This document shows, in pieces, positions 17,605 through 26,144 of a stretch of DNA of 64,000 nucleotides. Within the stretch, counting starts at the first letter, position 1. Each line of letters opens with the position of its first letter. The notes below the pieces were generated by a model. That model saw only the letters and a program-made list of their open reading frames with translations. It was not told where the DNA came from and did no database searches. This DNA is from Metapseudomonas sp043392685 (GTDB lineage: Bacteria > Pseudomonadota > Gammaproteobacteria > Pseudomonadales > Pseudomonadaceae): assembly GCA_043392685.1 (NCBI GenBank), contig JBHZGM010000017.1. One strand, given 5' to 3'. Made by a program: the position numbers and the translations under genes.

Positions 17605-18321
17605 TCAGTCCATTTCTACCCAGGTGGAATCCGGTGGCTCGCCGCCGCTGGTGAGTCCGTGCTTCAGCGCGTACATCAGCAGGTCGACGCGATTGATGAG
17701 GTTCAGCTTGTGATAGATGTTGCTGAGGTGGTTGTGCACCGTGTGCTCGCTGATGCCCAGGCGCGCGGCGATGCACATGTACTTGGCGGACGGGTCGCCC
17801 ACGATGGCGCCAATCAGCTCCCTTTCGCGCAGGGTCAACTGCGAGTACCGCGCGCGCTCCGGGTCTGCATTCACCCGTAACTGTCCGGCCGCGGAATACC
17901 CGGAAAGTCCGCCGGCCCATGCCCGTTCCAGCCCGATGTCGCGATGGTGGACCTTGATGATGGCACGGATGATCGACTCCGTGGGATCCTCCGCCAGCAC
18001 GACGCCCCGGGCACCGGCATCGATCGCCCGGGCAATGGGAACGGCTTCGTACAACCCCCTGAGCAGCAGCACCTTCATCTCGTCTCTGCGGGTAAGCAGC
18101 GAGATGACGTCCAGCGGGTCCAGGGCATCCGGAAAGAAACTGAAGAAAATGACATTCGGGCGCAGCTGATCGGCAAGATCCAGCGCGTGGGCATAGGTAC
18201 TGGCCTGGCCGCACACTTCCATCCTTGGCTTTCTGGCATTGATCAAGTCATGGAGCCCCATCAGGACGAGGGGACGACAATCGATCAGCATCACGCGTAT
18301 CGGTTGGGTACGGAATTGCAT
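17605..18321 (-). CDS. LuxR-type response regulator with degenerate receiver domain
   Basis: 238 residues: an N-terminal receiver-like domain (about 8-125), a linker, and a C-terminal LuxR/FixJ helix-turn-helix (LTLRERELIGAIV ... GISEHTVHNHLSNIYHKL). The receiver has lost the phosphorylation residues: the acidic pair is DC at 14-15, the phospho-acceptor position is S61 in the stretch NVIFFSFF, the switch Thr/Ser is R88 and the conserved lysine position is A110. It should therefore work without phosphorylation. Its neighbour is the adhesin tail, so a role in controlling surface adhesion is plausible but unproven. The start is ATG at 18321. Confidence 0.88.
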   Translation of the reverse strand: MQFRTQPIRVMLIDCRPLVLMGLHDLINARKPRMEVCGQASTYAHALDLADQLRPNVIFFSFFPDALDPLDVISLLTRRDEMKVLLLRGLYEAVPIARAIDAGARGVVLAEDPTESIIRAIIKVHHRDIGLERAWAGGLSGYSAAGQLRVNADPERARYSQLTLRERELIGAIVGDPSAKYMCIAARLGISEHTVHNHLSNIYHKLNLINRVDLLMYALKHGLTSGGEPPDSTWVEMD

Positions 18322-18636
18322 TTACATACTTCGCCCCCCTGAAAGGTGGCTCGTCGTGCGGGGTTGCGCGGACGGATCGCACTCGTTGTATAGAAGGGCG
18401 ATGGGGCGAATTGCCAGCAGCGCCAGACGTCACGTTGAGTTGCCAGGATAAGCGGCCATCAGGTATCCCGCCCGACGAACGGGTGTCTCGCAAGCGAAAG
18501 TTGGCACACCGAAATCCGGCGCTGGAGGCCTTGAAATGTAGGGGGCGCCACGCGCACCGACGGCTTGACGTGGAGCCGACGCCGGAGTCGGTGCGTAGCG
18601 GATCGACGCCACCTTGGCTGCCCGACCATTCCCTGC
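18322..18636. other. Intergenic stretch with no recognised gene
   Basis: About 315 bases upstream of the LuxR gene. Open frames here lack ribosome sites and family resemblance. I see no tRNA or known RNA motif. It ends at a strong plus-strand terminator (18637-18683), which implies that some transcript may come from this stretch. Confidence 0.4.
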
Positions 18637-18683
18637 ACGAAGCCCCTGAAAACCGAAGGATCTCCAGGGGCTTCGTCTTTTTT
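18637..18683 (+). terminator. Strong plus-strand Rho-independent terminator without an obvious upstream gene
   Basis: A 12-bp perfect stem (ACGAAGCCCCTG/CAGGGGCTTCGT), 16-base loop, then C and six T. The T-run is on the plus strand, yet the nearest annotated plus-strand gene upstream is the adhesin fragment, more than 1.2 kb away and already terminated. Confidence 0.85.
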
Positions 18684-18697
18684 GCAGCTGGCCCGCG

Positions 18698-19528
18698 TCA
18701 GGCCTCGAGGTCAGTGGACAGGGACAGCGCTTTCCAGGCCGCCACTTCGCTTTCCACCAGATTGTGCTTGTCGGCGATGCGCTGCACCGCGTCGCTGCCC
18801 AGGGCGAGGCGCTGCGGCGGGTTGGCGGCGTTCGCCAGCGTCAGGATGGCGCCGGCGAACTTGCTCGGGTCGCCCGGCTGGGCATGGTTGGCGCCTTCGG
18901 CGAAGCGGCGCATGGCGCCCACGGTTACGTCGTAGTCCGCCAGCTCCAGGGCAGTCTTCACCAGGGATTGCTCATCGAGGAAGTCGGTGCGGAAGAAGCC
19001 CGGCTCGACCACCGTGACCTTCACCCCCAACGGTGCCAGCTCCTGGTGCAGCGCTTCGCTGATGCCTTCCACGGCGAACTTGGTGGAGCCATACACGCCC
19101 CAGCCGTAGTAGGACTGGTAGCCGCCCAGGGACGAGATGTTGATGACGTGGCCGGAGCGCTGGCGGCGCATGTGCGGCAGCACGGCGCGGGTGACGTTGA
19201 GCAGGCCGAAGACGTTGGTGGCGTAGATGCGCTCCACCTCCTGCGCGCTGGTTTCTTCCACCGCACCGAGGATGCCGTAGCCGGCGTTGTTGAGTAGCAC
19301 ATCGATGCGGCCGAAGCGCTTGATGCCCTCTGCCACCGCGTCGTGGGCCTCGCTTTCGCGGGTCACGTCCAGGCGCAAGGCCAGCAGGTTGGGATGCTTG
19401 CCCAGGCGGGCAACGACGTCTTCCGGCTTGCGGGCGGTAGCGATTACCGCATCACCAGCCTCCAGGGCCTGCGCTGCGATGAGGGCGCCGAAACCACGGG
19501 AAGCTCCAGTAATGAACCAGGTACGCAT
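18698..19528 (-). CDS. Short-chain dehydrogenase/reductase (SDR)
   Basis: 276 residues of classical SDR type. The cofactor motif TGASRGFG is near the N-terminus, NNAGYG follows, and the catalytic YxxxK is YGSTK in the segment VYGSTKFAVEGISEAL, with the catalytic serine upstream in NISSLGG. It reduces or oxidises a carbonyl or alcohol using NAD(P)H; the substrate is unknown. The ATG at 19528 has AGGAGAG eight to ten bases upstream. It stands alone with no clear operon partner. Confidence 0.92.
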   Translation of the reverse strand: MRTWFITGASRGFGALIAAQALEAGDAVIATARKPEDVVARLGKHPNLLALRLDVTRESEAHDAVAEGIKRFGRIDVLLNNAGYGILGAVEETSAQEVERIYATNVFGLLNVTRAVLPHMRRQRSGHVINISSLGGYQSYYGWGVYGSTKFAVEGISEALHQELAPLGVKVTVVEPGFFRTDFLDEQSLVKTALELADYDVTVGAMRRFAEGANHAQPGDPSKFAGAILTLANAANPPQRLALGSDAVQRIADKHNLVESEVAAWKALSLSTDLEA

Positions 19529-19815
19529 AGCAACTCTCCTGTGTGGGAGCCCGCACCGCGCGGGCTTTCTGTTCGAGTTGCGTTCACTGTATGGCGGAGC
19601 GACTCATGCGATAATCCCAATAAAATTGCATGAGCTTGTGATCTGTATTCATCAATATGACGGCCACCTCCAGGGGACCGCAGCGTGCCCTGGTCAGTGA
19701 ATGCACTGCGTTGAGTGCTACCGGAACCGCTGAGCCAGGCTGATTGCCATGCCCCGGCAGTCGACGGAAGGCTCGGGTTAGAATGCCGCCCCTCGTTTCC
19801 CTCGAATCGCCCGCC

Positions 19816-20754
19816 ATGAATCTCGACGCCATCGCCACCCTGGAACAGCAACTGACTTCCGCCCTTGGGCATGTGCCGGACGAAGTCCGCCGCCTGTTCC
19901 ACGGCCGCGGCCGGCGCTTTCCCGGGCTGGAGCAGGTCACGGTCGACTGGTTGCAGGGCGTGGTGCTGGTGTCGTTGTTCCGCGAAGTCGCGGAAGACGA
20001 GCTCGCTGCGCTGCGGGCCATGCTTCTGCGACTCACCCAGTCGCCGGTCTGGCAGCGCAGCGGTGCGCGGAGTCTGTTGCTGCAGCATCGCTACCTGCTG
20101 GAAAGCACTGTGGAGCTGCTCTGGGGCGAGGCGGTGGATGAGTGCGTGGTCAACGAGGGCGGGCTGCGCTTCAAGCTGGACCTGGGCAGGAAGCAGAACA
20201 ACGGCCTGTTCCTCGACATGCGTTACGGCCGCGACTGGGTTCGTGCCAATGCCCGCGGCAAACGGGTGCTCAATCTGTTCGCCTACACCTGCGGCTTCTC
20301 GGTAGCCGCCATCGAGGGCGGCGCGGAGCATGTGGTGAACCTGGACATGGCCAGTTCGGCGCTCAGCCGGGGGCGGGAGAATCACCGGCTCAATGGCCAT
20401 GACCTGGGCCGGGTGAGTTTCCTCGGCCATGAGTTGTTCAAGTCCTGGGGCAAGGTGAAAAAGAGCGGCCCCTACGATCTGGTGATCATCGACCCGCCGT
20501 CCTTCCAGAAGGGCAGCTTCGCCCTGACCCGCGATTACCAGAAGATCCTGCGGCGCCTGCCGGAGCTGCTGACCGAGGATGGAGTGGTGCTGGCCTGCGT
20601 GAATGATCCTGCCATCGGTCCGGACTTCCTCGTGCAGGGTATGGCGACGGAGGCTCCGGAATTGCGCTTCGTGGAGCGGCTGGAAAATCCGCCGGAGTTT
20701 GCGGATATCGATGAGGATGCGGGGTTGAAGGCGCTGGTGTTTCGGCGCGGGTAG
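19816..20754 (+). CDS. Class I SAM-dependent methyltransferase, RlmI/YccW-like without PUA domain
   Basis: 312 residues. The C-terminal half carries the methyltransferase core: a KLDLGRKQNNGLFLDMR segment, the SAM-binding stretch RVLNLFAYTCGFSVAA, and the catalytic-type motif IIDPPSFQKG. This layout (QKTG/QNNG-xxxDxR, then DPPxF) is shared by rRNA cytosine methyltransferases of the RlmI group; here the N-terminal PUA domain of RlmI is absent and replaced by about 100 unrecognised residues. The substrate could be rRNA or another target. An in-frame ATG at 19783 is an alternative start; 19816 is preferred for its family-like MNLDAIATLEQQ beginning. Confidence 0.85.
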   Translation: MNLDAIATLEQQLTSALGHVPDEVRRLFHGRGRRFPGLEQVTVDWLQGVVLVSLFREVAEDELAALRAMLLRLTQSPVWQRSGARSLLLQHRYLLESTVELLWGEAVDECVVNEGGLRFKLDLGRKQNNGLFLDMRYGRDWVRANARGKRVLNLFAYTCGFSVAAIEGGAEHVVNLDMASSALSRGRENHRLNGHDLGRVSFLGHELFKSWGKVKKSGPYDLVIIDPPSFQKGSFALTRDYQKILRRLPELLTEDGVVLACVNDPAIGPDFLVQGMATEAPELRFVERLENPPEFADIDEDAGLKALVFRRG

Positions 20755-20799
20755 TTGCCGGGGCCCCTCTCCCTGAGCAGAGAGAGGGGAGAATAAGCG

Positions 20800-21687
20800 C
20801 TAGAACGGCACGGTGAGTTTCAGCCAGTAGGCATCGCCTTCCGCGCGGTTGCGCACCTGGGTTTCCTGTTCCCATTTGGCGGTGAGGAACCAGCCGTCCT
20901 TGTTGCTGTACATGATCGACGGGCCGATGGAGAAGGCGCGGCCCTTGTTGTCGTCGATGGTCTCGCCGTCCTGGCGGTCGTCGGTGGTCTGGCGGTAGTA
21001 GTAGCCACCCACACCCAGCACCCAGCCGTTGCCCAGGCCCCAGCCGACGGCGTAGTCGAAGTGGAATTCCTGGCCGGAGCGGTAGTCGGTGGCGGGGTTT
21101 TCCCGGTTGAAGTCGTACATCAGTTTCACGCTGGCGTTGAGCCCGGCGGGGTCGACGTAGGAGATCGCCCACACCGGTTCGACAGTCCAATAGTTGCGCC
21201 CGATGTTGGCCAGGTCGCCGCGGTCGTACTCGCCGGAGGGGGCGATGAAGTCCAGGGCGAAGATGCTGTGCAGCTTGTCGCTGTGATGAAAGCCCAATGC
21301 CGGACCGAAGATGATGTCACCCAGGCCTTTCTTGCTCTGGGACTGGCCGTTCACTTCCACCTTCAGGTCCACGAACGGGAACAGCGCGGCGAAGGCCAGG
21401 TTGCCGCCGAACAGCTGCTGCTCGCTCACCCAGATCAGGCGCGGGGCGATGACGTTGGCGCGCACGCGGAAGTCCACGGGCAGGCTGCGGCCGTCGTTGC
21501 CGCGAAGTGTGTCGGCCTCGTAGTGGGTGGAGAACACCTGGCCGTAGAAACCGGGTGGCGGCATGGCACCGGACATGTAGTTCTCGGCACCCATCGGGTA
21601 GGTGGAGCCACCGCCTTCGGAGGCATGGGCGACCTGGACGAGGGCGGCGAGGATGCAGCAGGAAAGGACACGCAGGTTGGCACTCAT
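20800..21687 (-). CDS. Outer-membrane protein of the phenol/MetA pathway family
   Basis: 295 residues with an N-terminal signal peptide (RVLSCCILAALVQVAHA) and alternating hydrophobic and polar beta-strands ending in TVPF, as in outer-membrane barrels. It fits the Phenol_MetA_deg family, members of which accompany aromatic-degradation operons and are thought to help uptake of hydrophobic substrates. It is the last gene of the phenol hydroxylase operon, 91 bases after dmpP. The ATG at 21687 has AAGG eight bases upstream. The transport role is from family association, not shown by sequence. A GC-rich hairpin (about 20762-20793) lies between it and the convergent methyltransferase. Confidence 0.85.
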   Translation of the reverse strand: MSANLRVLSCCILAALVQVAHASEGGGSTYPMGAENYMSGAMPPPGFYGQVFSTHYEADTLRGNDGRSLPVDFRVRANVIAPRLIWVSEQQLFGGNLAFAALFPFVDLKVEVNGQSQSKKGLGDIIFGPALGFHHSDKLHSIFALDFIAPSGEYDRGDLANIGRNYWTVEPVWAISYVDPAGLNASVKLMYDFNRENPATDYRSGQEFHFDYAVGWGLGNGWVLGVGGYYYRQTTDDRQDGETIDDNKGRAFSIGPSIMYSNKDGWFLTAKWEQETQVRNRAEGDAYWLKLTVPF

Positions 21688-21778
21688 CGGCAATACCTTC
21701 TTGTTGTTATGGGCGTGAGCCGCCGTCCGCGCACATGGCGCGGAGCGGCGGATGAAGCAGGGTCAGATGCGCGTGGGC

Positions 21779-22840
21779 TCAGATTCGCTTGAACAGCGCC
21801 GAGCGGGTGCTCTCGCCGGCGCCGTCGGCGGCGGTGAGGAAGCGCTCCATGAAGATGTCGCGCTCGAACAGCCGCCCCTGCATCAGCGCGGTGATGGCAG
21901 CGTCGATCATCGGCGGCGGGCCGCAGAGGTAGGCCTTATTGCCGGAGAAACGACCATCGAAATGCTGCTTCGCCGCGTCGTGCACATAGCCCCGGAATCC
22001 GGTCCACTCGGTGTCGTCGGCGGCCTGGCTGAGAGACGGCACGTAGGTGAAGTTCTCGTGCTGCTCGGCCAGGCGCTCGAAGAGTTCGCGGTTGTACAGC
22101 TCGGCGCGGGTGCGCGCGCCCTGGAACAGCACCATGCGCCGCGTATCGCCCTGTTCCAGCAGGTCGAGGATCATCGACTGCGGGCTGGAGAGGCCCGAGC
22201 CGCCTGCGATGAAGATCAGGTCGCCGGCCTGGGACCCGCGCACGAAGAACTGGCCGTAGGGGCCGGAGAGCTCCAGCGCATCGCCCACCTTCAGTTCGCG
22301 GTGGATGAACCCTGTGGCCTGGCCTCCCTCGACCAGGCGCACGTGCAGTTCCACCTCGTCGGCACGGCTCGGCGGGTTGGCCAGGGAGAAGGCGCGGGTA
22401 CCCTCGATGCCGGGGATCTGCAGGTTGATGTACTGCCCGGCCTGGAAGTCCATGGGGCGGTCCAGTTTCAGGCGCACACCCTTGATGGTGGGCGAGAGGT
22501 CGTCCAGCGCGACCACCGTCGCCTGGAAGTCCTGCACCGCGTGGCCGGCGAAGTCGGGGTCGACGTCGATGTCGGCCTCGATCACCAGGTCGCTCTGCGG
22601 GATGGCGCAGCAGGCCAGCACCTTGCCCTCGTCGCGCTCCATGTCCATCAGTGCGAAGGGCGAGGCGGCACCGACGTCCACCTCCCCTTCCAGCACCTGC
22701 AGCTTGCAGGTGGCGCAGGTGCCGTGGCCGCAGGCGAAGGGCAGCCAGACGCCCTGGCGCAGCGCGGCCTGGAGAATGGTCTGGCCCTCTTCGACGTCGA
22801 TCTGTTCACCGGTGGGTTCGATAGTCACCTGGTAGCTCAT
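21779..22840 (-). CDS. dmpP: Phenol hydroxylase P5 component, ferredoxin-NAD(P)H reductase
   Basis: 353 residues, exactly the DmpP length. The N-terminal plant-type [2Fe-2S] domain has the cysteine cluster in the stretch FACGHGTCATCKLQVLEGE, followed by an FAD domain (RAFSLANPPSR) and an NAD domain (FIAGGSGLSSPQSMI). It transfers electrons from NADH to the diiron oxygenase of phenol hydroxylase. The ATG at 22840 gives MSYQVTIEPTGEQI; the upstream frame overlaps dmpO. It is the sixth gene of dmpKLMNOP, 10 bases after dmpO. Confidence 0.97.
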   Translation of the reverse strand: MSYQVTIEPTGEQIDVEEGQTILQAALRQGVWLPFACGHGTCATCKLQVLEGEVDVGAASPFALMDMERDEGKVLACCAIPQSDLVIEADIDVDPDFAGHAVQDFQATVVALDDLSPTIKGVRLKLDRPMDFQAGQYINLQIPGIEGTRAFSLANPPSRADEVELHVRLVEGGQATGFIHRELKVGDALELSGPYGQFFVRGSQAGDLIFIAGGSGLSSPQSMILDLLEQGDTRRMVLFQGARTRAELYNRELFERLAEQHENFTYVPSLSQAADDTEWTGFRGYVHDAAKQHFDGRFSGNKAYLCGPPPMIDAAITALMQGRLFERDIFMERFLTAADGAGESTRSALFKRI

Positions 22841-22850
22841 GGCGACCTCC

Positions 22851-23210
22851 TCAGTTGAAGCTGCCGTTGAGGCCATCCAGGCCGGGAGTAGAAAGGTGCA
22901 GCAGGCTCTTGTGGCCGATGCCGTTGGCGGCGAGGCCAGCCTTCAGGTCGGGCGCGAAATCGGCGTCGTCGAGGCGCCACAGCGCCTTGGCGAAATCCAC
23001 CTTCGCCGCATCCGGGTGCGAGGCGATGGAGGGCTTGACCACGTTCTCGATGAAGTCGCCGAAGGGCATGTCCGGCGGCAGCGGCAAGGTGAAGGGGGCG
23101 CAGAACATCAGGTGGCGCTCCCAGCAGAGGTACACCAGTTGCAGGCCGTTGAAGTTTTCCTGGCGGTCCAGGGATTGCGCCTGGTAGGCGCCGATGGCGG
23201 TCACGGGCAT
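22851..23210 (-). CDS. dmpO: Phenol hydroxylase P4 component
   Basis: 119 residues, the DmpO length. It is the small gamma-type subunit of the (alpha-beta-gamma)2 oxygenase, needed for assembly of the hydroxylase. The protein starts MPVTAIGAYQAQSLDRQENF after AAGAAGGACAGCGTC; the longer open frame upstream overlaps dmpN and is not family-like. A YLCWERHLMFCAP segment and the C-terminal LLHLSTPGLDGLNGSFN are typical. It lies between dmpN and dmpP. Confidence 0.95.
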   Translation of the reverse strand: MPVTAIGAYQAQSLDRQENFNGLQLVYLCWERHLMFCAPFTLPLPPDMPFGDFIENVVKPSIASHPDAAKVDFAKALWRLDDADFAPDLKAGLAANGIGHKSLLHLSTPGLDGLNGSFN

Positions 23211-23266
23211 GACGCTGTCCTTCTTGTAATGGGGTGGAAGGCGGGCACGCGCTGCCCGCCGTGGAC

Positions 23267-24793
23267 TCAGCCGGCGCTGGCAAGGTCGGCGGGCTTGTCG
23301 CCCTGCCACTCTCGCCAGCGTTGGTGTTCGGGCGAGTCCTGGTAGTCGAAGTTGTCCTGGCCGAAAGCGATGTTGTAGTAGTCGCGCACCACCGTCTCGA
23401 CGTCGCCGCCGCCGCAATTGCCCTGGAGGATCTGGTGCACCGGCAGCCAGGCCTGGACGTACTTCTCCGGCTCGAACCGGAAGATGTCGCAGCAGCCGTC
23501 GGAGCAGAAATGGAAGCGCTCGCCGCCATGGATCACGCTGCGATGGCTCAGCGTCGTGTCCGCGTCCGGCTCGGTGAAGGCCAGCGGGATCTGGCAGATC
23601 TGGCAGAGCATCGGCAGCGCGTTGTTGTAGAAGCGCTCGCCACGGGCCTGCATCTCGCGCCAGTGCTCATAGCGTGGGCGGTAGATGCGGTCGAAGGTGT
23701 TCGGGTACTTGGCCGAGAGCCAGTCCAGTTCCTCGTCGCTGGGCATCCAGGTATGGAAGTTGGTGGCCTGGCTGTACTGGTAGAAGATCGACCAGGCCTG
23801 GTGGCTGATGTGTTCCTTGCCGATGGTGGTCTGCTCGACGTACTTCGGCGGACGGATGCCATAGCGCTCCAGGTCCTTGAACAACGCGCCGCCGGCCTGC
23901 TCGTAGTACACCTCCCAGGCCTCGGCCCAGGACATGACTTTGTTCGACAGCATGTAGTCCATCATCATCCCCACCAGCGTCAGCAGGCGGTAACCGCGCC
24001 AGAACCACTTGTCGATCCAGCGCTGGATGATCGGCACATTGTCTTCGTGCTGCTCCAGCAGGAACTTGATCACCTCCAGCCCCAGGGTCATGTGCCGGGC
24101 CTCGTCGGACTGCGCCGAGAAGCCGAAGGTGACGGTCGCCATGTCGCCGTTGTAGGCGGCGCCGGACATGAAGGGCACGAACAGCAGGTTGGTCAGCACG
24201 TATTCGAAGCTGAAGGAAATCGCTGTGAGGAACTCGAACGGGCCGGCGGTGCGGGCGTCCTCGAAGAACGACTTGGGCACCGAGAGGAACCACACCCGGT
24301 CGTGCATGTGGGCGAAGTCATGCAGGCCGTTGAAGTGCTTGTTGTAGTGGCTCATGGCGTGGATCTGGGTCTGCACGTGGCGCAGCTCGTCGATCGCCTG
24401 CATCTGGCAGGCGACCCGCGCCCCGGCGCCGCCAAAGTGCCGGCCGACGCGAGCGAAGCCCTGGTAGGCCTGGTACTCCAGCGGGGTCACGCCGCAGAGG
24501 AACAGCTTCAGCGCGTTGACGTAGCGCGCGTCGGACAGGTTGGTATGGCCGTTGTTCTGGGAGAAGGCGTCGAAGATGGCGTAGAGCTTCTTCTCCTTCT
24601 CGGCCTGGTATTTCCAGTAGGCATCCATGGTCAGGCGGAAGGGGTCCTCCCACTTGTCCCAGTCGGTGATCTTGATGCCCTCGAAGCGCTCAAAGGGGTA
24701 GATGTCGTCCTTGCTCTGGTAGCTCGGTTCCCAGGCCAGGTCACGGGTCAGGCAGCGGTACTTGTCTTTCTGGTTCAGGCGTTTGGCGGCCAT
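23267..24793 (-). CDS. dmpN: Phenol hydroxylase P3 component, diiron oxygenase large subunit
   Basis: 508 residues, the catalytic subunit that hydroxylates phenol to catechol. The six diiron ligands are all in place at the usual spacing: E106, E136 and H139 (DELRHV) in the first four-helix pair and E197, E231 and H234 (SDEARHM) in the second. The C-terminal stretch CQICQIPLAF ... FCSDGCCDIF is a YHS-like zinc or metal site common to this subunit. The ATG at 24793 follows GGGAGAGCCGCC. It should form the oxygenase with DmpL and DmpO and use DmpM as effector and DmpP as reductase. Confidence 0.98.
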   Translation of the reverse strand: MAAKRLNQKDKYRCLTRDLAWEPSYQSKDDIYPFERFEGIKITDWDKWEDPFRLTMDAYWKYQAEKEKKLYAIFDAFSQNNGHTNLSDARYVNALKLFLCGVTPLEYQAYQGFARVGRHFGGAGARVACQMQAIDELRHVQTQIHAMSHYNKHFNGLHDFAHMHDRVWFLSVPKSFFEDARTAGPFEFLTAISFSFEYVLTNLLFVPFMSGAAYNGDMATVTFGFSAQSDEARHMTLGLEVIKFLLEQHEDNVPIIQRWIDKWFWRGYRLLTLVGMMMDYMLSNKVMSWAEAWEVYYEQAGGALFKDLERYGIRPPKYVEQTTIGKEHISHQAWSIFYQYSQATNFHTWMPSDEELDWLSAKYPNTFDRIYRPRYEHWREMQARGERFYNNALPMLCQICQIPLAFTEPDADTTLSHRSVIHGGERFHFCSDGCCDIFRFEPEKYVQAWLPVHQILQGNCGGGDVETVVRDYYNIAFGQDNFDYQDSPEHQRWREWQGDKPADLASAG

Positions 24794-24828
24794 GGCGGCT
24801 CTCCCGATTCTTGTCGTTATGGGCGGAT

Positions 24829-25098
24829 TCAGTTCCAGTGCAGGGCGAAGCGATCTTCGTCCTCCTCAACGTTGCCGCCGAGGGTGATGACGTCGATGAG
24901 CATTTCCTGCACGTCCCATTCGCGGCCGAGCTTTTCTTCCACCGTGGCGCGGTTGATCTCCAGGCGGCCTTCGGCCTGGACGCGGATCATGGCCGGCTGG
25001 TGCTGGATCTCGGCGTGGGGGTTGTCCTCGGCAATGGCCTCGACGATGTAGCGGGCGTTGTCGTTGTCCTGGAAGGCGATGTAGACGAGGGAAGTCAT
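24829..25098 (-). CDS. dmpM: Phenol hydroxylase P2 component, regulatory/effector protein
   Basis: 89 residues, the MmoB/DmpM family. It is a cofactor-free effector that binds the oxygenase and is needed for turnover. The conserved core AEIQHQPAMIRVQAEGRLEINRATVEE is split over two strands and a helix, and the C-terminus EDRFALHWN is typical. Its ATG overlaps the dmpL stop by four bases (ATGA), so the two are translationally coupled. Confidence 0.96.
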   Translation of the reverse strand: MTSLVYIAFQDNDNARYIVEAIAEDNPHAEIQHQPAMIRVQAEGRLEINRATVEEKLGREWDVQEMLIDVITLGGNVEEDEDRFALHWN

Positions 25099-26090
25099 TG
25101 CGCGGCTCCTGCAAGGCCGAGTTTCTTCAGGCGGGCGGCGAACTCGCCGGCCACGGTGTCGAGGGCGTTGGCGCCAGGACCGATCTCGGCGAGCGGCGCG
25201 AGGGCTTCCAGGGCGCGCGCCTGCCAGTGGCTGACCCAGCCTTCCACCAGCGCACGGTTGTCGGCGCTTTCAGCGATCGCGGTCTTCACCAGGGCATCCA
25301 CCCAGCGCTGGGTTTCGGCGAACCAGAGGCGCATGAACTCGGTGAGCATCCCCACCTGGCCGGCGCCCTGTGCACACAGCTGCTCGTCGAACTTGTGGAA
25401 CACCAGCGGATAGAGCAGGCCATCACTGACCAGGTTCTGCGCCAGGGTCAGCTCGAACCAGTCGCGCACCACCAGGCTGTCTTCCACGTAGCGGCGCAGG
25501 CCTTGCCAGGCCGGGTCATCCAGCCACTGGCGCTTGGCTTCGGCGAGCAGGTCGGTGCCGCCGTCGTCGAGCATCAGGCCGATGCGCGACAGGTACTGGG
25601 CGATGCCGAGGCGGTCCATGGCGTGGAACATGTGCAGTTGGGTCAGGCTGGTAGCGACGCCGTCGGCGGCGATGCCGCTGTTGTTCATGTTGGCGCCGAG
25701 CTCGGCATGGCGCAGGGGCAGCAGCAGGCGAGCGATCTGCTCGCGGCTGCTGGCATCGAGGCCGGCCAGCAGGTTGCGCTTCTCGCAGAAGGCGTAATCG
25801 TGCTCGGCGTTCTCCTGCATCCTGGCGCGGGTCTGCACGTAGGCGCCGTAGTAGAACTGGCGCGGGTCGCTGACGGCGTACCAGTCGGCCATGCGCACGG
25901 CGGTGCGGGTGGCGTCGTTGAGCAGCTTGTCCGGCTGCCACAGCGGGCGGTAGTGGAAGTTGGTGGCGGCCTCGATGTCGAAGCTGGCCTCCTGGTAACG
26001 GCTGGCAGGCTTGTCGCCGAAACGTCGGCGGATGTGGCTGAAGGTCTGGCGGATCGGCTCGGCCGTCGCCGTCTTGATCTCGATACTCAT
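25095..26090 (-). CDS. dmpL: Phenol hydroxylase P1 component, beta-type subunit
   Basis: 331 residues, the DmpL length. It has the ferritin-like fold of the oxygenase but lacks the full set of diiron ligands, acting as the structural beta subunit. Conserved stretches include DPRQFYYGAYVQTRARMQE and LQHFQ-equivalent LRHAELGANMNNSGIA. The ATG at 26090 gives MSIEIKTATAEPIRQTF, with CAAGTACAGGACGCC just upstream. Gene order dmpK-L-M-N-O-P is complete. Confidence 0.96.
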   Translation of the reverse strand: MSIEIKTATAEPIRQTFSHIRRRFGDKPASRYQEASFDIEAATNFHYRPLWQPDKLLNDATRTAVRMADWYAVSDPRQFYYGAYVQTRARMQENAEHDYAFCEKRNLLAGLDASSREQIARLLLPLRHAELGANMNNSGIAADGVATSLTQLHMFHAMDRLGIAQYLSRIGLMLDDGGTDLLAEAKRQWLDDPAWQGLRRYVEDSLVVRDWFELTLAQNLVSDGLLYPLVFHKFDEQLCAQGAGQVGMLTEFMRLWFAETQRWVDALVKTAIAESADNRALVEGWVSHWQARALEALAPLAEIGPGANALDTVAGEFAARLKKLGLAGAAQ

Positions 26091-26144
26091 GCAAGGCGTC
26101 CTGTACTTGTTGTTGTGAGGAACCGACGCGTCGTCGCGGGGCGC

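Noticed and set aside
18411..18636. tRNA-like or adhesin-derived gene before the plus-strand terminator
   Set aside because: No cloverleaf or ORF with a ribosome site could be supported.
23234..25051. 605-codon plus-strand frame over dmpN and dmpM
   Set aside because: Shadow of the diiron oxygenase; the minus strand carries all six metal ligands.
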